Origin: CAVUWL01 sp963787415
GTDB lineage: Bacteria > Actinomycetota > Thermoleophilia > Solirubrobacterales > 70-9
Assembly (NCBI GenBank): GCA_963787415.1
Contig: CAWBCO010000001.1
Span: 124,001-188,000 of the forward strand
Direction: 5' to 3'
DNA length: 64,000 nt
Positions 52,372-60,995 of the stretch are shown here, piece after piece (the first letter of the stretch is position 1; every line of letters begins with the position of its first letter). The notes beneath the pieces were generated by a model. That model was not told the origin of the DNA, made no database searches, and saw only the letters and a list, made by a program, of their open reading frames with translations. Made by a program: the position numbers and the translations under genes.

Positions 52372-53211
52372 ATGGCCGATGCGATCTCGATCCCCGCCAT
52401 CACCCTCGATGACGGTGTCCAGATTCCCCAGCTCGGGTTCGGTGTCTTTCAGGTGCCACCGAAGGAGACTCAACCGGTGGTCGAGCAGGCTCTGGCGGTC
52501 GGTTATCGCCACCTCGATACGGCGGCGGCCTATCGCAACGAGGAGGGAGTCGGGGCGGCGGTGGCGGCTGCGGGCATCGAGCGCGAGGACGTATTTGTAA
52601 CGACAAAGCTGTGGAATTCTGAGCAGGGTTTCGTCTCGACCTTGAAAGCCTTTGAGGCCAGCCTCGATCGACTTGGATTTGATTACGTTGATCTCTACCT
52701 GATCCACTGGCCGGCGCCCTCGGCTGGGCGCTTCGTCGACACCTGGCGAGCCTTCGAACAAATCCATGCGCAGGGACGGGCTCGCACGATCGGCGTTTCG
52801 AACTTTCGAATCGAGGATCTTCAGCAGCTTGAGCGAGAGACCGAGATCCGACCGACGGTGAACCAGATCGAGCTTCACCCCCTGCTGCAGCAGGCCGAGC
52901 TGCGCTCCTGGCACGCCGAGCACGGCATCGCCACCGAGGCCTGGAGTCCGCTCGCCCAGGGCGAGCTGCTCAGAGACCAGACCCTGGGAGAGATCGCCAA
53001 CCGACACATAAAGACCGCAGCGCAGGTGATCTTGCGCTGGCACCTGCAAATCGGCAACGTGGTCTTCCCCAAGTCGGTGACCGCCGAGAGGATCGCCGAG
53101 AACTTCGAAGTCTTTGATTTCGAGCTTGAGCAGGAGGAGATGGTCGAGATCAGTCGGCTTGATGTCGGCAAGCGGATCGGACCCGACCCAGCCACCTTCG
53201 TCTCGCCGTAG
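52372..53211 (+). CDS. Aldo/keto reductase (2,5-diketo-D-gluconate reductase-like)
   Basis: NADPH-dependent TIM-barrel reductase of 279 residues. Catalytic tetrad residues are visible: Asp in 'GYRHLDTAAAYRNE', Tyr in the same segment, Lys in 'FVTTKLWN' and His in 'LYLIHWPAP'. The 'VFPKSVTAERIAENFEVFDF' region binds the cofactor. GGAAGGAAGCC precedes ATG 52372. It would reduce sugar or aliphatic ketones and aldehydes. Confidence 0.93.
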   Translation: MADAISIPAITLDDGVQIPQLGFGVFQVPPKETQPVVEQALAVGYRHLDTAAAYRNEEGVGAAVAAAGIEREDVFVTTKLWNSEQGFVSTLKAFEASLDRLGFDYVDLYLIHWPAPSAGRFVDTWRAFEQIHAQGRARTIGVSNFRIEDLQQLERETEIRPTVNQIELHPLLQQAELRSWHAEHGIATEAWSPLAQGELLRDQTLGEIANRHIKTAAQVILRWHLQIGNVVFPKSVTAERIAENFEVFDFELEQEEMVEISRLDVGKRIGPDPATFVSP

Positions 53212-53374
53212 GCAGGGCTCGGGCGGGTCCGTTTGCCGACCTCGCGCCTGCGGTGGAGGAGGTCGATGTAGAGGTAGTGCTCCGCGCGGATCCGCTCGCG
53301 TTTGGATCCCGACAGCGATTGGGGCGGGACCAAACTCACACTCCGGCCGGTTGTTGCCCTGCGAGGATCTGCCG

Positions 53375-54376
53375 ATGAGACCTCAGAACAAGCGCGAGGC
53401 TCCCCGCGCCGAGCGTGTGCTGCCGGGGATCTGGCGGCTGCGGCTGCCATTGCCCTGGCCCGGCGTTCCCCACGGTAATGCCTGGGCGATCGCTTCTGAT
53501 CGCGGCATCGTCCTCTTTGACACCGGAATCGGCGGCGCCGACAGGCTGCGCCAATTTGACCTCGCGCTCGCCCAGGCGGGATTCGGTCTCAAAGACATTG
53601 GTCTTCTGATCTGCACCCACTCCCACACCGATCACTACGGGCTCGCTGCCCCGATCACCGATGCGGCCGGCTGTGAGCTGTGGATGCACCCGAACTGGGA
53701 GCACGTCCGACTGCTCTGCGATGACCCGGCAGCGGCCTTGGAACAGCGTCTGGAGGTGGCTCGACAAAGCGGCGTTCCCGCAGCGGCCTTGGAGCGCTAC
53801 CGCGAGTCTCGCGGCGGCGATGCGGAGACCGGAATCGATGCGATCAGAGCACCCGATCGCGAGCTCCTCCCGGGGGTCGTGGTCGAGACCGATCTCGGTT
53901 CCTGGGAGGTGCACGAGACACCCGGCCATGCCCCATCTCACGTTGTCTTGCACCAACCCGAGCGTCGGCTGATGATCTCTGGCGATCACCTGCTGGGACG
54001 CACGGTGCTCTTCTTCGATCATGGCCATAGCGCCGATCCGATCGGTGAATTCCTGCGCAGTCTTGACCAGGTGGAGCCGCTTGAGGTCGATCTCTGCCTG
54101 CCCGGGCACGGGCGCCCGTTTCGCGATCCCGAGGCAAAGATCGCCGCCTCACGGGGCCAAGTCGAGGAGCTCCTGGAAAAGGTTCGCGACGCTCTCGGGA
54201 GCGGTCAAAGGACCGCCTTTGAGATCGTCGCTGAGATCATCGGCCCGGAGAATCTTGATTCGCCGGTCAGCTCCTGGGTGTTGCAGATAGTGCTCTCCTG
54301 TCTCGACCATCTGGCGCTTCTCGGTGAGGCTGCACCGATCGAGGGAGTCGATCCCAAGCAGTGGCAGGCCCTATAG
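53375..54376 (+). CDS. MBL-fold metallo-hydrolase
   Basis: 333 residues. The metallo-beta-lactamase core starts with 'GNAWAIASDRGIVLFDTGIG', the metal motif 'CTHSHTDHYGLAAP', 'TPGHAPSHVVLHQP', and 'LMISGDHLLGRTVLFF'. A C-terminal winged-helix-like extension (about 260-333) resembles that of the lactonase/LACTB2 group. ATG 53375 follows GAGGA at eight bases. The reaction is probably hydrolysis of a thioester, lactone or phosphodiester. It is spaced 10 bp from the SRPBCC gene and probably in an operon with it. Confidence 0.9.
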   Translation: MRPQNKREAPRAERVLPGIWRLRLPLPWPGVPHGNAWAIASDRGIVLFDTGIGGADRLRQFDLALAQAGFGLKDIGLLICTHSHTDHYGLAAPITDAAGCELWMHPNWEHVRLLCDDPAAALEQRLEVARQSGVPAAALERYRESRGGDAETGIDAIRAPDRELLPGVVVETDLGSWEVHETPGHAPSHVVLHQPERRLMISGDHLLGRTVLFFDHGHSADPIGEFLRSLDQVEPLEVDLCLPGHGRPFRDPEAKIAASRGQVEELLEKVRDALGSGQRTAFEIVAEIIGPENLDSPVSSWVLQIVLSCLDHLALLGEAAPIEGVDPKQWQAL

Positions 54377-54386
54377 CCTTGCCGAC

Positions 54387-54830
54387 ATGGCCAGCTTCAC
54401 TTTTGTGCGCGAGGTAGCCGCTTCGCCGGAGGTTGTCTTCGATGTATTGACCGATCATCGCGGCTATGCGGAGATCAGCCCGATTCGCAGGGTCGATCTG
54501 GAGCGCGAGGGGGAGCCGGCGCCGAACGGACTCGGCGCGATCCGCGTCCTGCACAGCCTCGGCCCGCCACTGCGCGAGGAGGTGATCGCCTATCAACCCC
54601 CGAGCCGCTTCTCCTACAGGATGCTCTCGGGAGCACCGCTGCGAGATCATGTTGGGACGGTTGCCTTGGAGGCGGTTGATCGCGGCTCCAAGATCACCTA
54701 CGCGGTGCGCACCACGCCGACCGTTCCAATCGGAGGCGCCCTGGTGCTGGCGGTGGCAAGGTTCGGGGTTGGCCAGCTCCTCGACGGGATTCTCGCTGAG
54801 TCCGAGCGCCGCGCCGCGGCGAGCAGCTAG
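54387..54830 (+). CDS. SRPBCC-family (START-like) protein
   Basis: 147 residues of the polyketide-cyclase/START fold: 'TFVREVAASPEVVFDVLTD' opens the helix-grip fold and 'GTVALEAVDRGSKITYAVRT' supplies two strands, followed by the long C-terminal helix 'GVGQLLDGILAESERRAAAS'. The family binds lipids or hydrophobic ligands; this one is most like the coenzyme Q-binding type. It starts 10 bp after the MBL gene. Confidence 0.88.
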   Translation: MASFTFVREVAASPEVVFDVLTDHRGYAEISPIRRVDLEREGEPAPNGLGAIRVLHSLGPPLREEVIAYQPPSRFSYRMLSGAPLRDHVGTVALEAVDRGSKITYAVRTTPTVPIGGALVLAVARFGVGQLLDGILAESERRAAASS

Positions 54831-55158
54831 GTTCGCGTTTTTCTCGATCGCATCGCCAAATTGACCTCCCGGCTACCTCTCGGTTGGGGCGCTCTCAGCG
54901 GCCCTCCCAATACTTCTCCCCGCTCCCTGACTGGGTTCCCGCGGCGGTGATCGAGCGCTTTGGCAGGTCCCTCGGTGGCTGAGCAGATCTGAACTCATCG
55001 GCAATCTGATTGACCCCGAGGGGGAGACCTTCGGGGTGAAGCCATGCCCTGATCGCGGGGCGCGCAGCGCGGCCCGCTCGATCGAGCCCGATGCGCGTCT
55101 TGCCTCCCTGGCGCGATAACCCCGACAGAGCGGCGGCGCCAAAGATCGGTCCCCTACC
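54831..55158. other. 328-bp intergenic region
   Basis: A minus-strand frame ends at 54895 with a protein-like tail ('RDLPKRSITAAGTQSGSGEK') but has no start outside the antisense of the next gene. It may be a truncated remnant. Nothing else is seen. Confidence 0.35.
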
Positions 55159-56565
55159 ATGATCGGCTCCCAGATGAGTGCAAACGATCCATCCTCGCCG
55201 GCAAAGAAGGGCCAAGGCGCCCGGCGCTGGCGGCGGCGGGCGAGGCTCTTGGGTGAACCGAAGCGGATGTGGCGCGAGCACCGCGGGCCGACACTTCTTC
55301 TTGTAGCTGCGGCGGTCGTCTTGCTCGTCGGGGTCGTGGTTGCCTATGAGCTGCTCAAGCGGCCACCCGACGTCCACAACACCAGCGTCGCTTTCAAGCC
55401 CCAAAAACCGCCGAAACCGCAGGCAAAGACGGTCAATTGGCCGATGTTCGGTCTCAACCCGGCTCGTACCCGCTACCTGCCAGCCAAGGGGGTCAAGCCC
55501 CCGTTCCGCCTGCTTTGGCACTACACCGAGCGCCCCTTGCTCGAGTTTCCGCCGGTCTTTGCGGACGGGCGACTTTACGCAGTCAATAACAGCGGCACCG
55601 CGTTTGCGCTTGACGCCAATACCGGCAAGCTCCTCTGGAGGCGCAGTATCGGCCGGCTAAACGCCTCCTCTCCAACCTTCTACAAGGACCGCCTTTACAT
55701 AGTCAACCTCGTTCCAGGTCACGTGGTCAAGCTGGACGCAAAGACCGGCAAGGTGATCTGGAGGCGGCAGCTGCCGGGGCGGGCTGAGTCCTCCCCGCTG
55801 GTGATCGGCAACACCCTTTATTTCGGCTGCGAAAACAACCAACTCTTCGCGCTCAGCACTCGCAATGGTCACCAGCGCTGGGTTACGACCTTGGCCGGGC
55901 CGGTCAAGGCGGCTCCTGCCTATTACCGTGGGACCCTCTATGTAGGTGACTACGGCGGCGACATGAACGCGATTAACGCAACCACGGGTCGGCTGATCTG
56001 GCAGAGCGGATCGCTCGGTAACGGGTTTGGCAGCGGCGGTGAGTTCTATTCGACTCCGGCGGTGGCCTTTGGGCGGGTCTATGCGGGCAACAACGACGGT
56101 CGCATCTATAGCTATGACATCAAAGACGGTGCGCTCGCCTGGACCCACTCCACCGGCGGCTACGTCTACTCGGGTCCCGCTGTGGCTACCACCCAAGACA
56201 CTCCGCCGACCGTCTACATCGGCTCCTTCGACGGGAACATCTACGCCCTCAATGCAAGGAACGGGGAAACTCGCTGGGCGCACTCTGCCGGGGGCCAGGT
56301 GATTGGCTCACTCTCGGCGGTCGGCGAGATCGTTTACGTGGCCGAGTTCACCGACGGGACAACCAACGGCTATGACATGAAGACCGGTCGCCAGGTCTTC
56401 CACTACAAAACCGGCACCTATACGCCGGTCATCTCCGACGGGCGGCGCATCTACCTGGTCGGCTACTCGAGCATCAACGCCCTACAACCGTTTACGCCGA
56501 GGCCAAAGCGGGCGAGGAAAACCTCTCGCGAAAATCAGCAGCGCCGAAAGCGGGCGCGGACCTAG
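55159..56565 (+). CDS. Membrane-anchored PQQ-type beta-propeller protein
   Basis: 468 residues. A basic cytoplasmic start and one membrane helix (about 44-66) anchor a long propeller. Repeats have the 'DANTGKLLWRRSIG', 'DAKTGKVIWRRQLPG', 'NATTGRLIWQSG' and 'NARNGETRWAHSAGG' form that closes each blade of PQQ/BamB-like propellers (about seven blades). A basic Lys/Arg-rich tail ends it. No PQQ-binding catalytic residues are evident, so it is more likely a binding or scaffold protein on the outer face. It is adjacent to a GT39 enzyme and a glycosidase on the opposite strand. Confidence 0.87.
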   Translation: MIGSQMSANDPSSPAKKGQGARRWRRRARLLGEPKRMWREHRGPTLLLVAAAVVLLVGVVVAYELLKRPPDVHNTSVAFKPQKPPKPQAKTVNWPMFGLNPARTRYLPAKGVKPPFRLLWHYTERPLLEFPPVFADGRLYAVNNSGTAFALDANTGKLLWRRSIGRLNASSPTFYKDRLYIVNLVPGHVVKLDAKTGKVIWRRQLPGRAESSPLVIGNTLYFGCENNQLFALSTRNGHQRWVTTLAGPVKAAPAYYRGTLYVGDYGGDMNAINATTGRLIWQSGSLGNGFGSGGEFYSTPAVAFGRVYAGNNDGRIYSYDIKDGALAWTHSTGGYVYSGPAVATTQDTPPTVYIGSFDGNIYALNARNGETRWAHSAGGQVIGSLSAVGEIVYVAEFTDGTTNGYDMKTGRQVFHYKTGTYTPVISDGRRIYLVGYSSINALQPFTPRPKRARKTSRENQQRRKRART

Positions 56566-57983
56566 CGCGAGGCACCGACCAGCACCGAGGAGTACCTGCC
56601 TCCGCCGACAAGGGCGCCCCGTTCGAGCCTTGCCAGCGGCACCTGCGTGGGGCGTGAGGAACGCAACCGGGTAAGGGTGAAATTGTAGGAGACGGGCTCC
56701 GAGAGCAGGGGGTGAAAGGTGGGTCCAAGGATGCGCCTTGCACCGGGCAGCGCAGCTTTGGAGCCGACCAGGTCGATTTCGCGCAGGCGCAGCCGCGATC
56801 CCCGGGGGTAGCGGGCGCCGAGGTAGTAGCGCAGCGGTTCGTTGGCTGAGAACTTGACCGTGATCACCGCGAGGCCCGGGTGAAGCGGCCCGATTTGCAT
56901 TGCCGCGTTTCGCAGGTCCTCGCGCTGAAGTCGCGGCAGGCGATCGATCTCGATCGTAAAGACCAGCGAGCAGAGGCAAAAGGCGCTCGCCAGGGTCAGT
57001 CCCAGCCAACCGCAGCGGCGCACGCCAAAGCCCGCCGCAATGACGATGACTAACGGTACAAAGACCGGGATCAGGTTGCGCCCATCGAAGTATTCAGCGC
57101 CGAAGGCGCCGATCAGAATCGGCAGGACGAGACCGCCGAGACCGATCGCGGCGGCAAGCCCGCCCCCGCGGCGCTCGCGGGTATCACCGCGCCAAACCAA
57201 GAGGGCGAGGGCGAGGGTCGCGAGCGCGACCGGGACCCCTAGGGGAATCGGACCGGGCTGGCGCGCTCCGTGCTCATCGCCGTTGTCATCACCCACCAGC
57301 TTTGCGCCAGCGCGTTCGAGGCGTTGGCTGAGCGGTTGCTTGGCGATCCAGGCAGCGTGGGCGTTGTCGGCCTGGCGCAGCGCCAGTGGCACCAGCGCCG
57401 CGGCGACGAGGGCGACCGCGGCTACCGCGAGGCCGACGCGGCGGCGGTCTTTGACCATGATCACAAGCAGCGCCGCCTCAGGCGCGACCACGAATCCGGC
57501 GAAGTAATGGGTACACAGTGCCAGCGCGGAGAAGAGCGCCCAGCAGATGAGATCGCGCCGCGAACCGCTGCAACGCGCGCGGGCGAAGAAAAGGAAGGAA
57601 AGCGAGGTCAAAAAGAAGACCAGCGCGTAGGCGCGAGCGTCCTGGGAGAACCAGATCAAGACCGGGCTGACGGCGACCATCGCGGCGGCGATCAGTCCCA
57701 CCCGGCGGCGCAGGGGCAGTGCGACCGCGGCCAAGTAGATGACGATGATCGAAGCTGTTCCCGCCAGCGCCGAGAGCGATCGCAGTCCCACTTCAGCGGT
57801 TCCAAAGAGACGCGACCAAAGCCAGGCGAGAAGGTAATAAAGGGGGGGCGTTGACTCGCTGTTTGGCACCGTGGCAAGCGTCTTGAAGAGGCTGGGCTGC
57901 AACACCCGCCCGACCGTGACCGCCTCGTCGTAGCGGTAGCTCTGCAGGCCCAGGGTGGAGAAGCGCAGCCCAGTGCCGAGCAC
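56562..57983 (-). CDS. GT39-like membrane glycosyltransferase
   Basis: About 473 residues with roughly ten membrane helices. The N-terminal loop 'LGLQSYRYDEAVTVG' carries the Asp-Glu pair typical of GT39/ArnT/PMT-type polyprenyl-phosphate-sugar enzymes, and 'SPVLIWFSQDARAYAL' is the next conserved segment. It would transfer a sugar from a lipid carrier to a surface acceptor. GTG 57983 starts in the middle of the first helix; the frame remains open upstream to the glycosidase stop, so the true start may be an unusual codon there. It ends 4 bp inside the propeller gene on the other strand. Confidence 0.8.
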   Translation of the reverse strand: MLGTGLRFSTLGLQSYRYDEAVTVGRVLQPSLFKTLATVPNSESTPPLYYLLAWLWSRLFGTAEVGLRSLSALAGTASIIVIYLAAVALPLRRRVGLIAAAMVAVSPVLIWFSQDARAYALVFFLTSLSFLFFARARCSGSRRDLICWALFSALALCTHYFAGFVVAPEAALLVIMVKDRRRVGLAVAAVALVAAALVPLALRQADNAHAAWIAKQPLSQRLERAGAKLVGDDNGDEHGARQPGPIPLGVPVALATLALALLVWRGDTRERRGGGLAAAIGLGGLVLPILIGAFGAEYFDGRNLIPVFVPLVIVIAAGFGVRRCGWLGLTLASAFCLCSLVFTIEIDRLPRLQREDLRNAAMQIGPLHPGLAVITVKFSANEPLRYYLGARYPRGSRLRLREIDLVGSKAALPGARRILGPTFHPLLSEPVSYNFTLTRLRSSRPTQVPLARLERGALVGGGRYSSVLVGASR

Positions 57984-58054
57984 GACTATTGCGCCAAGCG
58001 CGACCAGGTGGGGCGATCGTTCGGCCCATCGGCGGCCCCGGTGCAGGCGCGCGG

Positions 58055-59137
58055 CTACGGGGCCAACCCTCCCGAGGGTGGTGGCGGCGGTTTCGGCGGG
58101 GCGGGTGCATATTCGGGGAAGGTGGGCACCGCAAGGCGGCGCCGCAAAACTCCGAGGCTGGCCGGAAAGTTTTGGATCCGGTAGGGGTTGGAGGTGCCGA
58201 AGTCCTGGTAATAGACGAGCATCCTGCAGCGTGGGTGGCGCTGCAGCCAGACGAACAGCCGGCTGACGAAGGTCGGGTTATCGCTGTTCTCGACGCCCCA
58301 CTCGGTGAGCACGAAGGGCTTGTTGGGATAGCGGTTATAGAGATGGGTGAGCGCCTTCCATTCCGGGTAATCGGAGTAGAAGTCGGTCCCAGCCCAGTCG
58401 GTGTAGGCGGCGCCGGGGAAGAAGTTTTCTGGACGGTTTTGCTTGGTTGCAGGCGAGCCGCTGACCAGCGGGCTCCACAGAACCGAGATCGGCGCCGGCG
58501 CCAGACTTGCGGGCAGAATCCCGGTTTCACTGCGCAGCGCCGGCAGGCCCGCCTTGGCAAGACGGGAATCGATCTTGGCAATCCTGCCACCCCCGTGCAA
58601 GATGATGTACATGCGACGGAAGGCCTGGCGGTACCAAAACGGCCGATTTTCTGGTCCCAGCGGCCTTCCTTCGCAGTTGTATGCGGCGTAGACGTTGAGG
58701 CAGCGGTTCGGCTCGCCAAGCGGTCGGATGTAGGCCCGAAGCCCATCCGCGTAGAAGATGTGGTTGAGTCCGATCAGATAGTCATCGCCATAACCCTGGG
58801 CGATCTGGCGCGGGCTGATCAACTCCTGGCCGGTGTTGGGATTGGCGGTTGAGATATGCAAAATCGGCCGCGCTTCGGCACTCTGCCAACGCTTGATTGA
58901 GTCACTCAGGCTGGCGCCCCAGGCGCGGAAGGTCTCGATCACCGCCGGGTGCTTGCCCACCAGTTCGGCGAATTCCTTGAACTGGCCGTTGACCCCGGTA
59001 TCGGAGACGCCGAAGAAAACATCTCCGCGAGCAGGCAGCAGCAGCCCGGCGCTGGCCGGCGCCGCGACAGCAGCCAACAGCGCGCAGCTCGCGGCCAGCG
59101 CGATTCCTAACTTGGCCCTCGCTCTGACGCTCCTCAT
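58055..59137 (-). CDS. Secreted GH26-like glycosidase
   Basis: 360 residues with a signal peptide to about residue 30. The TIM-barrel family resembles GH26 beta-mannanases: the acid/base region may be 'YIRPLGEPNRCLNVY' and the nucleophile is Glu in 'KPFVLTEWGVENS'. 'AYTDWAGTDFYSDYPEW' is the aromatic binding segment. The C-terminus is a Pro-rich tail. It is encoded just upstream of the GT39 enzyme on the same strand, so the two may make and trim the same surface glycan. Start GTG/ATG 59137; no clear ribosome site. Confidence 0.78.
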   Translation of the reverse strand: MRSVRARAKLGIALAASCALLAAVAAPASAGLLLPARGDVFFGVSDTGVNGQFKEFAELVGKHPAVIETFRAWGASLSDSIKRWQSAEARPILHISTANPNTGQELISPRQIAQGYGDDYLIGLNHIFYADGLRAYIRPLGEPNRCLNVYAAYNCEGRPLGPENRPFWYRQAFRRMYIILHGGGRIAKIDSRLAKAGLPALRSETGILPASLAPAPISVLWSPLVSGSPATKQNRPENFFPGAAYTDWAGTDFYSDYPEWKALTHLYNRYPNKPFVLTEWGVENSDNPTFVSRLFVWLQRHPRCRMLVYYQDFGTSNPYRIQNFPASLGVLRRRLAVPTFPEYAPAPPKPPPPPSGGLAP

Positions 59138-59351
59138 TGCTTCTCCTTCGACCGGATGGTCGTTCTCACCTCCCCCAAAGCGCTAACGGCAGGTCGCTTC
59201 TGAGCTGCACCAACCCGGGCCCGGCGCACTGGGCGTCGCGCCGGCGCTGGGAAGATGAGGCGCACGGTGTCGCCGGTCTTGACGAGTCAATTGAGGATCC
59301 GCTCACGATTCAGGCGGCTCGCTCACCGCGGGACCCGGGGTCGGTTGCCCT

Positions 59352-60920
59352 TCAGGCCGCCGATTTGAGCACCGGTCCAGGCTTGTGTTTTGCGACTATG
59401 GCCACCACTTCGGTGGCGAATTTCGCCATGAAGCGGGGACCTACGCCGTGGATTGCTGCGAGCATCTCTGGATCAGCTGGGCGCGAGATCGCGATCTCCT
59501 CCAGGGTGCGGTTGCGGGCCACGGTGTAGGCGGGTTTGCCGTCGCAGGTGGTGCTTCGCCAGGCCCGCAGCGCTTCCAGCAGGCGCTGGTCGGCCGCGGT
59601 CAGCTGTGCAGTGCCCTTTTTGGGCGCCGGCGTTCTCGATCTAGGCGCTCGCGCCGCGGTCTTCTCGAGGTCTGAGAGCCAGCGCTCGGGGTTACAGACA
59701 TCACAGCAACGTCCCGATGGGTGCGGCACCTGGCGGTCGCCAAAATGCTCAAGCAGGCGCCGGCGCCGACAGCTTTGGGAGTAGATGAAGGACTCGATCG
59801 CCCGGTAGGCGCGCCAACCACGCTCGTGGGCTATCGCCAGATCGGGGTCTTCACCGCGGCGCTGATTGAAGCGAACCAGGCGACCGAGATCAGAGCGCAT
59901 CGCCAGCAGGACCGCCCTCGCCGGCAGGCCGTCGCGGCCCGCCCGGCCGGCCTCTTGGTAGTAGGCCTCGACGCTGGTGGGGATCGCCATATGCCATACC
60001 GAGCGCACGTTGGCCTTATCGACTCCCATGCCAAAGGCGTTGGTGGCAACAACGATCTCGGCCTCGCCGCTCATGAAGCGCTGCTGCGCGCAGCTACGCT
60101 GGTGCGCCGTGAGGCCGGCGTGATAGGTGCTCGCACCGAGGCCGCAGCGCTGCAGCTCGGCGGCGACATCCTCGGTGTCGCGTCGGGTGCCGCAGTAGAC
60201 GATCGCCGGCCGCATGTCGGGGTCAGCGAGCCCTCGCTTAAGCAGCGCCACCCGCCGCCCAGCTGCCCCCTTTCCGCGCAGGCGAATGACGTCAAAGGAG
60301 AGGTTTGGGCGATCAAAACCCGAGCGAACCTGAAGTGGGTCGCGCATCCTGAAACGCTCAGCAATCTCGGCCGCGACCGCCTCCGTGGCGGTCGCCGTGA
60401 GGGCCATCACGGTCGGGCGGCCGAGCCTCTCAGCAACCTCGGGCAGGCGCAGATAGTCGGGGCGGAAATCGTGTCCCCACTCCGAAACGCAGTGGGCCTC
60501 ATCGATTGCCAGCAGGTCGATTCGGCGCTCTGCGATTGCCCGCAAAAAGAGTGCCGAACCGAAGCGCTCTGGAGAGCAGAAGAGGATCCGCGCCGCTCCC
60601 CCGCGGATCTGTGCCAGGGAGCCGCGGATCTGATCCTCGCTCATCGCCGAGGAGATCATCGCCACCGGGTGGCGATCCGCCTTGAGCCGGGTGTACTGGT
60701 CGTTGATCAGCGCGATCAACGGGCTGATCACGATCGTCAGATCCCCGCTCGCCAAACCGGGCAGCTGGTAGCAGAGGCTCTTACCTCCCCCGGTGGGCAT
60801 CACAACCAGCGAATCGCGATCGCCGAGCGCAGCCTCAATGGCCTCGCGCTGGCCAGCTCGAAACTGGACGAAGCCAAGCTGGCCGAGCAGCTGATCGGTG
60901 TGCTCTGGGCTGTGGGCCAT
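59352..60920 (-). CDS. recQ: RecQ-type ATP-dependent DNA helicase
   Basis: 3'-5' DNA helicase of 522 residues acting in recombination and fork repair. Walker A 'MPTGGGKSLCYQLPG', DEAH box 'LLAIDEAHCVSEWGHDFRPDY', motif 'VMALTATATE', and motif VI 'QEAGRAGRDGLPA' are present. The RecQ zinc site appears as 'FIYSQSCRRRRLLEHFGD' plus 'GRCCDVCNP', and an HRDC-like domain ends it ('ADQRLLEALRAWRSTTCDGK'). The winged-helix domain between is short. Length is below E. coli RecQ (609). Confidence 0.92.
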   Translation of the reverse strand: MAHSPEHTDQLLGQLGFVQFRAGQREAIEAALGDRDSLVVMPTGGGKSLCYQLPGLASGDLTIVISPLIALINDQYTRLKADRHPVAMISSAMSEDQIRGSLAQIRGGAARILFCSPERFGSALFLRAIAERRIDLLAIDEAHCVSEWGHDFRPDYLRLPEVAERLGRPTVMALTATATEAVAAEIAERFRMRDPLQVRSGFDRPNLSFDVIRLRGKGAAGRRVALLKRGLADPDMRPAIVYCGTRRDTEDVAAELQRCGLGASTYHAGLTAHQRSCAQQRFMSGEAEIVVATNAFGMGVDKANVRSVWHMAIPTSVEAYYQEAGRAGRDGLPARAVLLAMRSDLGRLVRFNQRRGEDPDLAIAHERGWRAYRAIESFIYSQSCRRRRLLEHFGDRQVPHPSGRCCDVCNPERWLSDLEKTAARAPRSRTPAPKKGTAQLTAADQRLLEALRAWRSTTCDGKPAYTVARNRTLEEIAISRPADPEMLAAIHGVGPRFMAKFATEVVAIVAKHKPGPVLKSAA

Positions 60921-60995
60921 CGGCCGAGCCTAGGGGCCGGGGTGGATGCTGCAGGGAGATATCGAGGAAGCTGGCGGGGACCAAAACCGCACGAG

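Noticed and set aside
54895..55521. 208-codon minus-strand frame
   Set aside because: Mostly antisense to the propeller gene; only its last 50 residues look natural and they have no start codon of their own.
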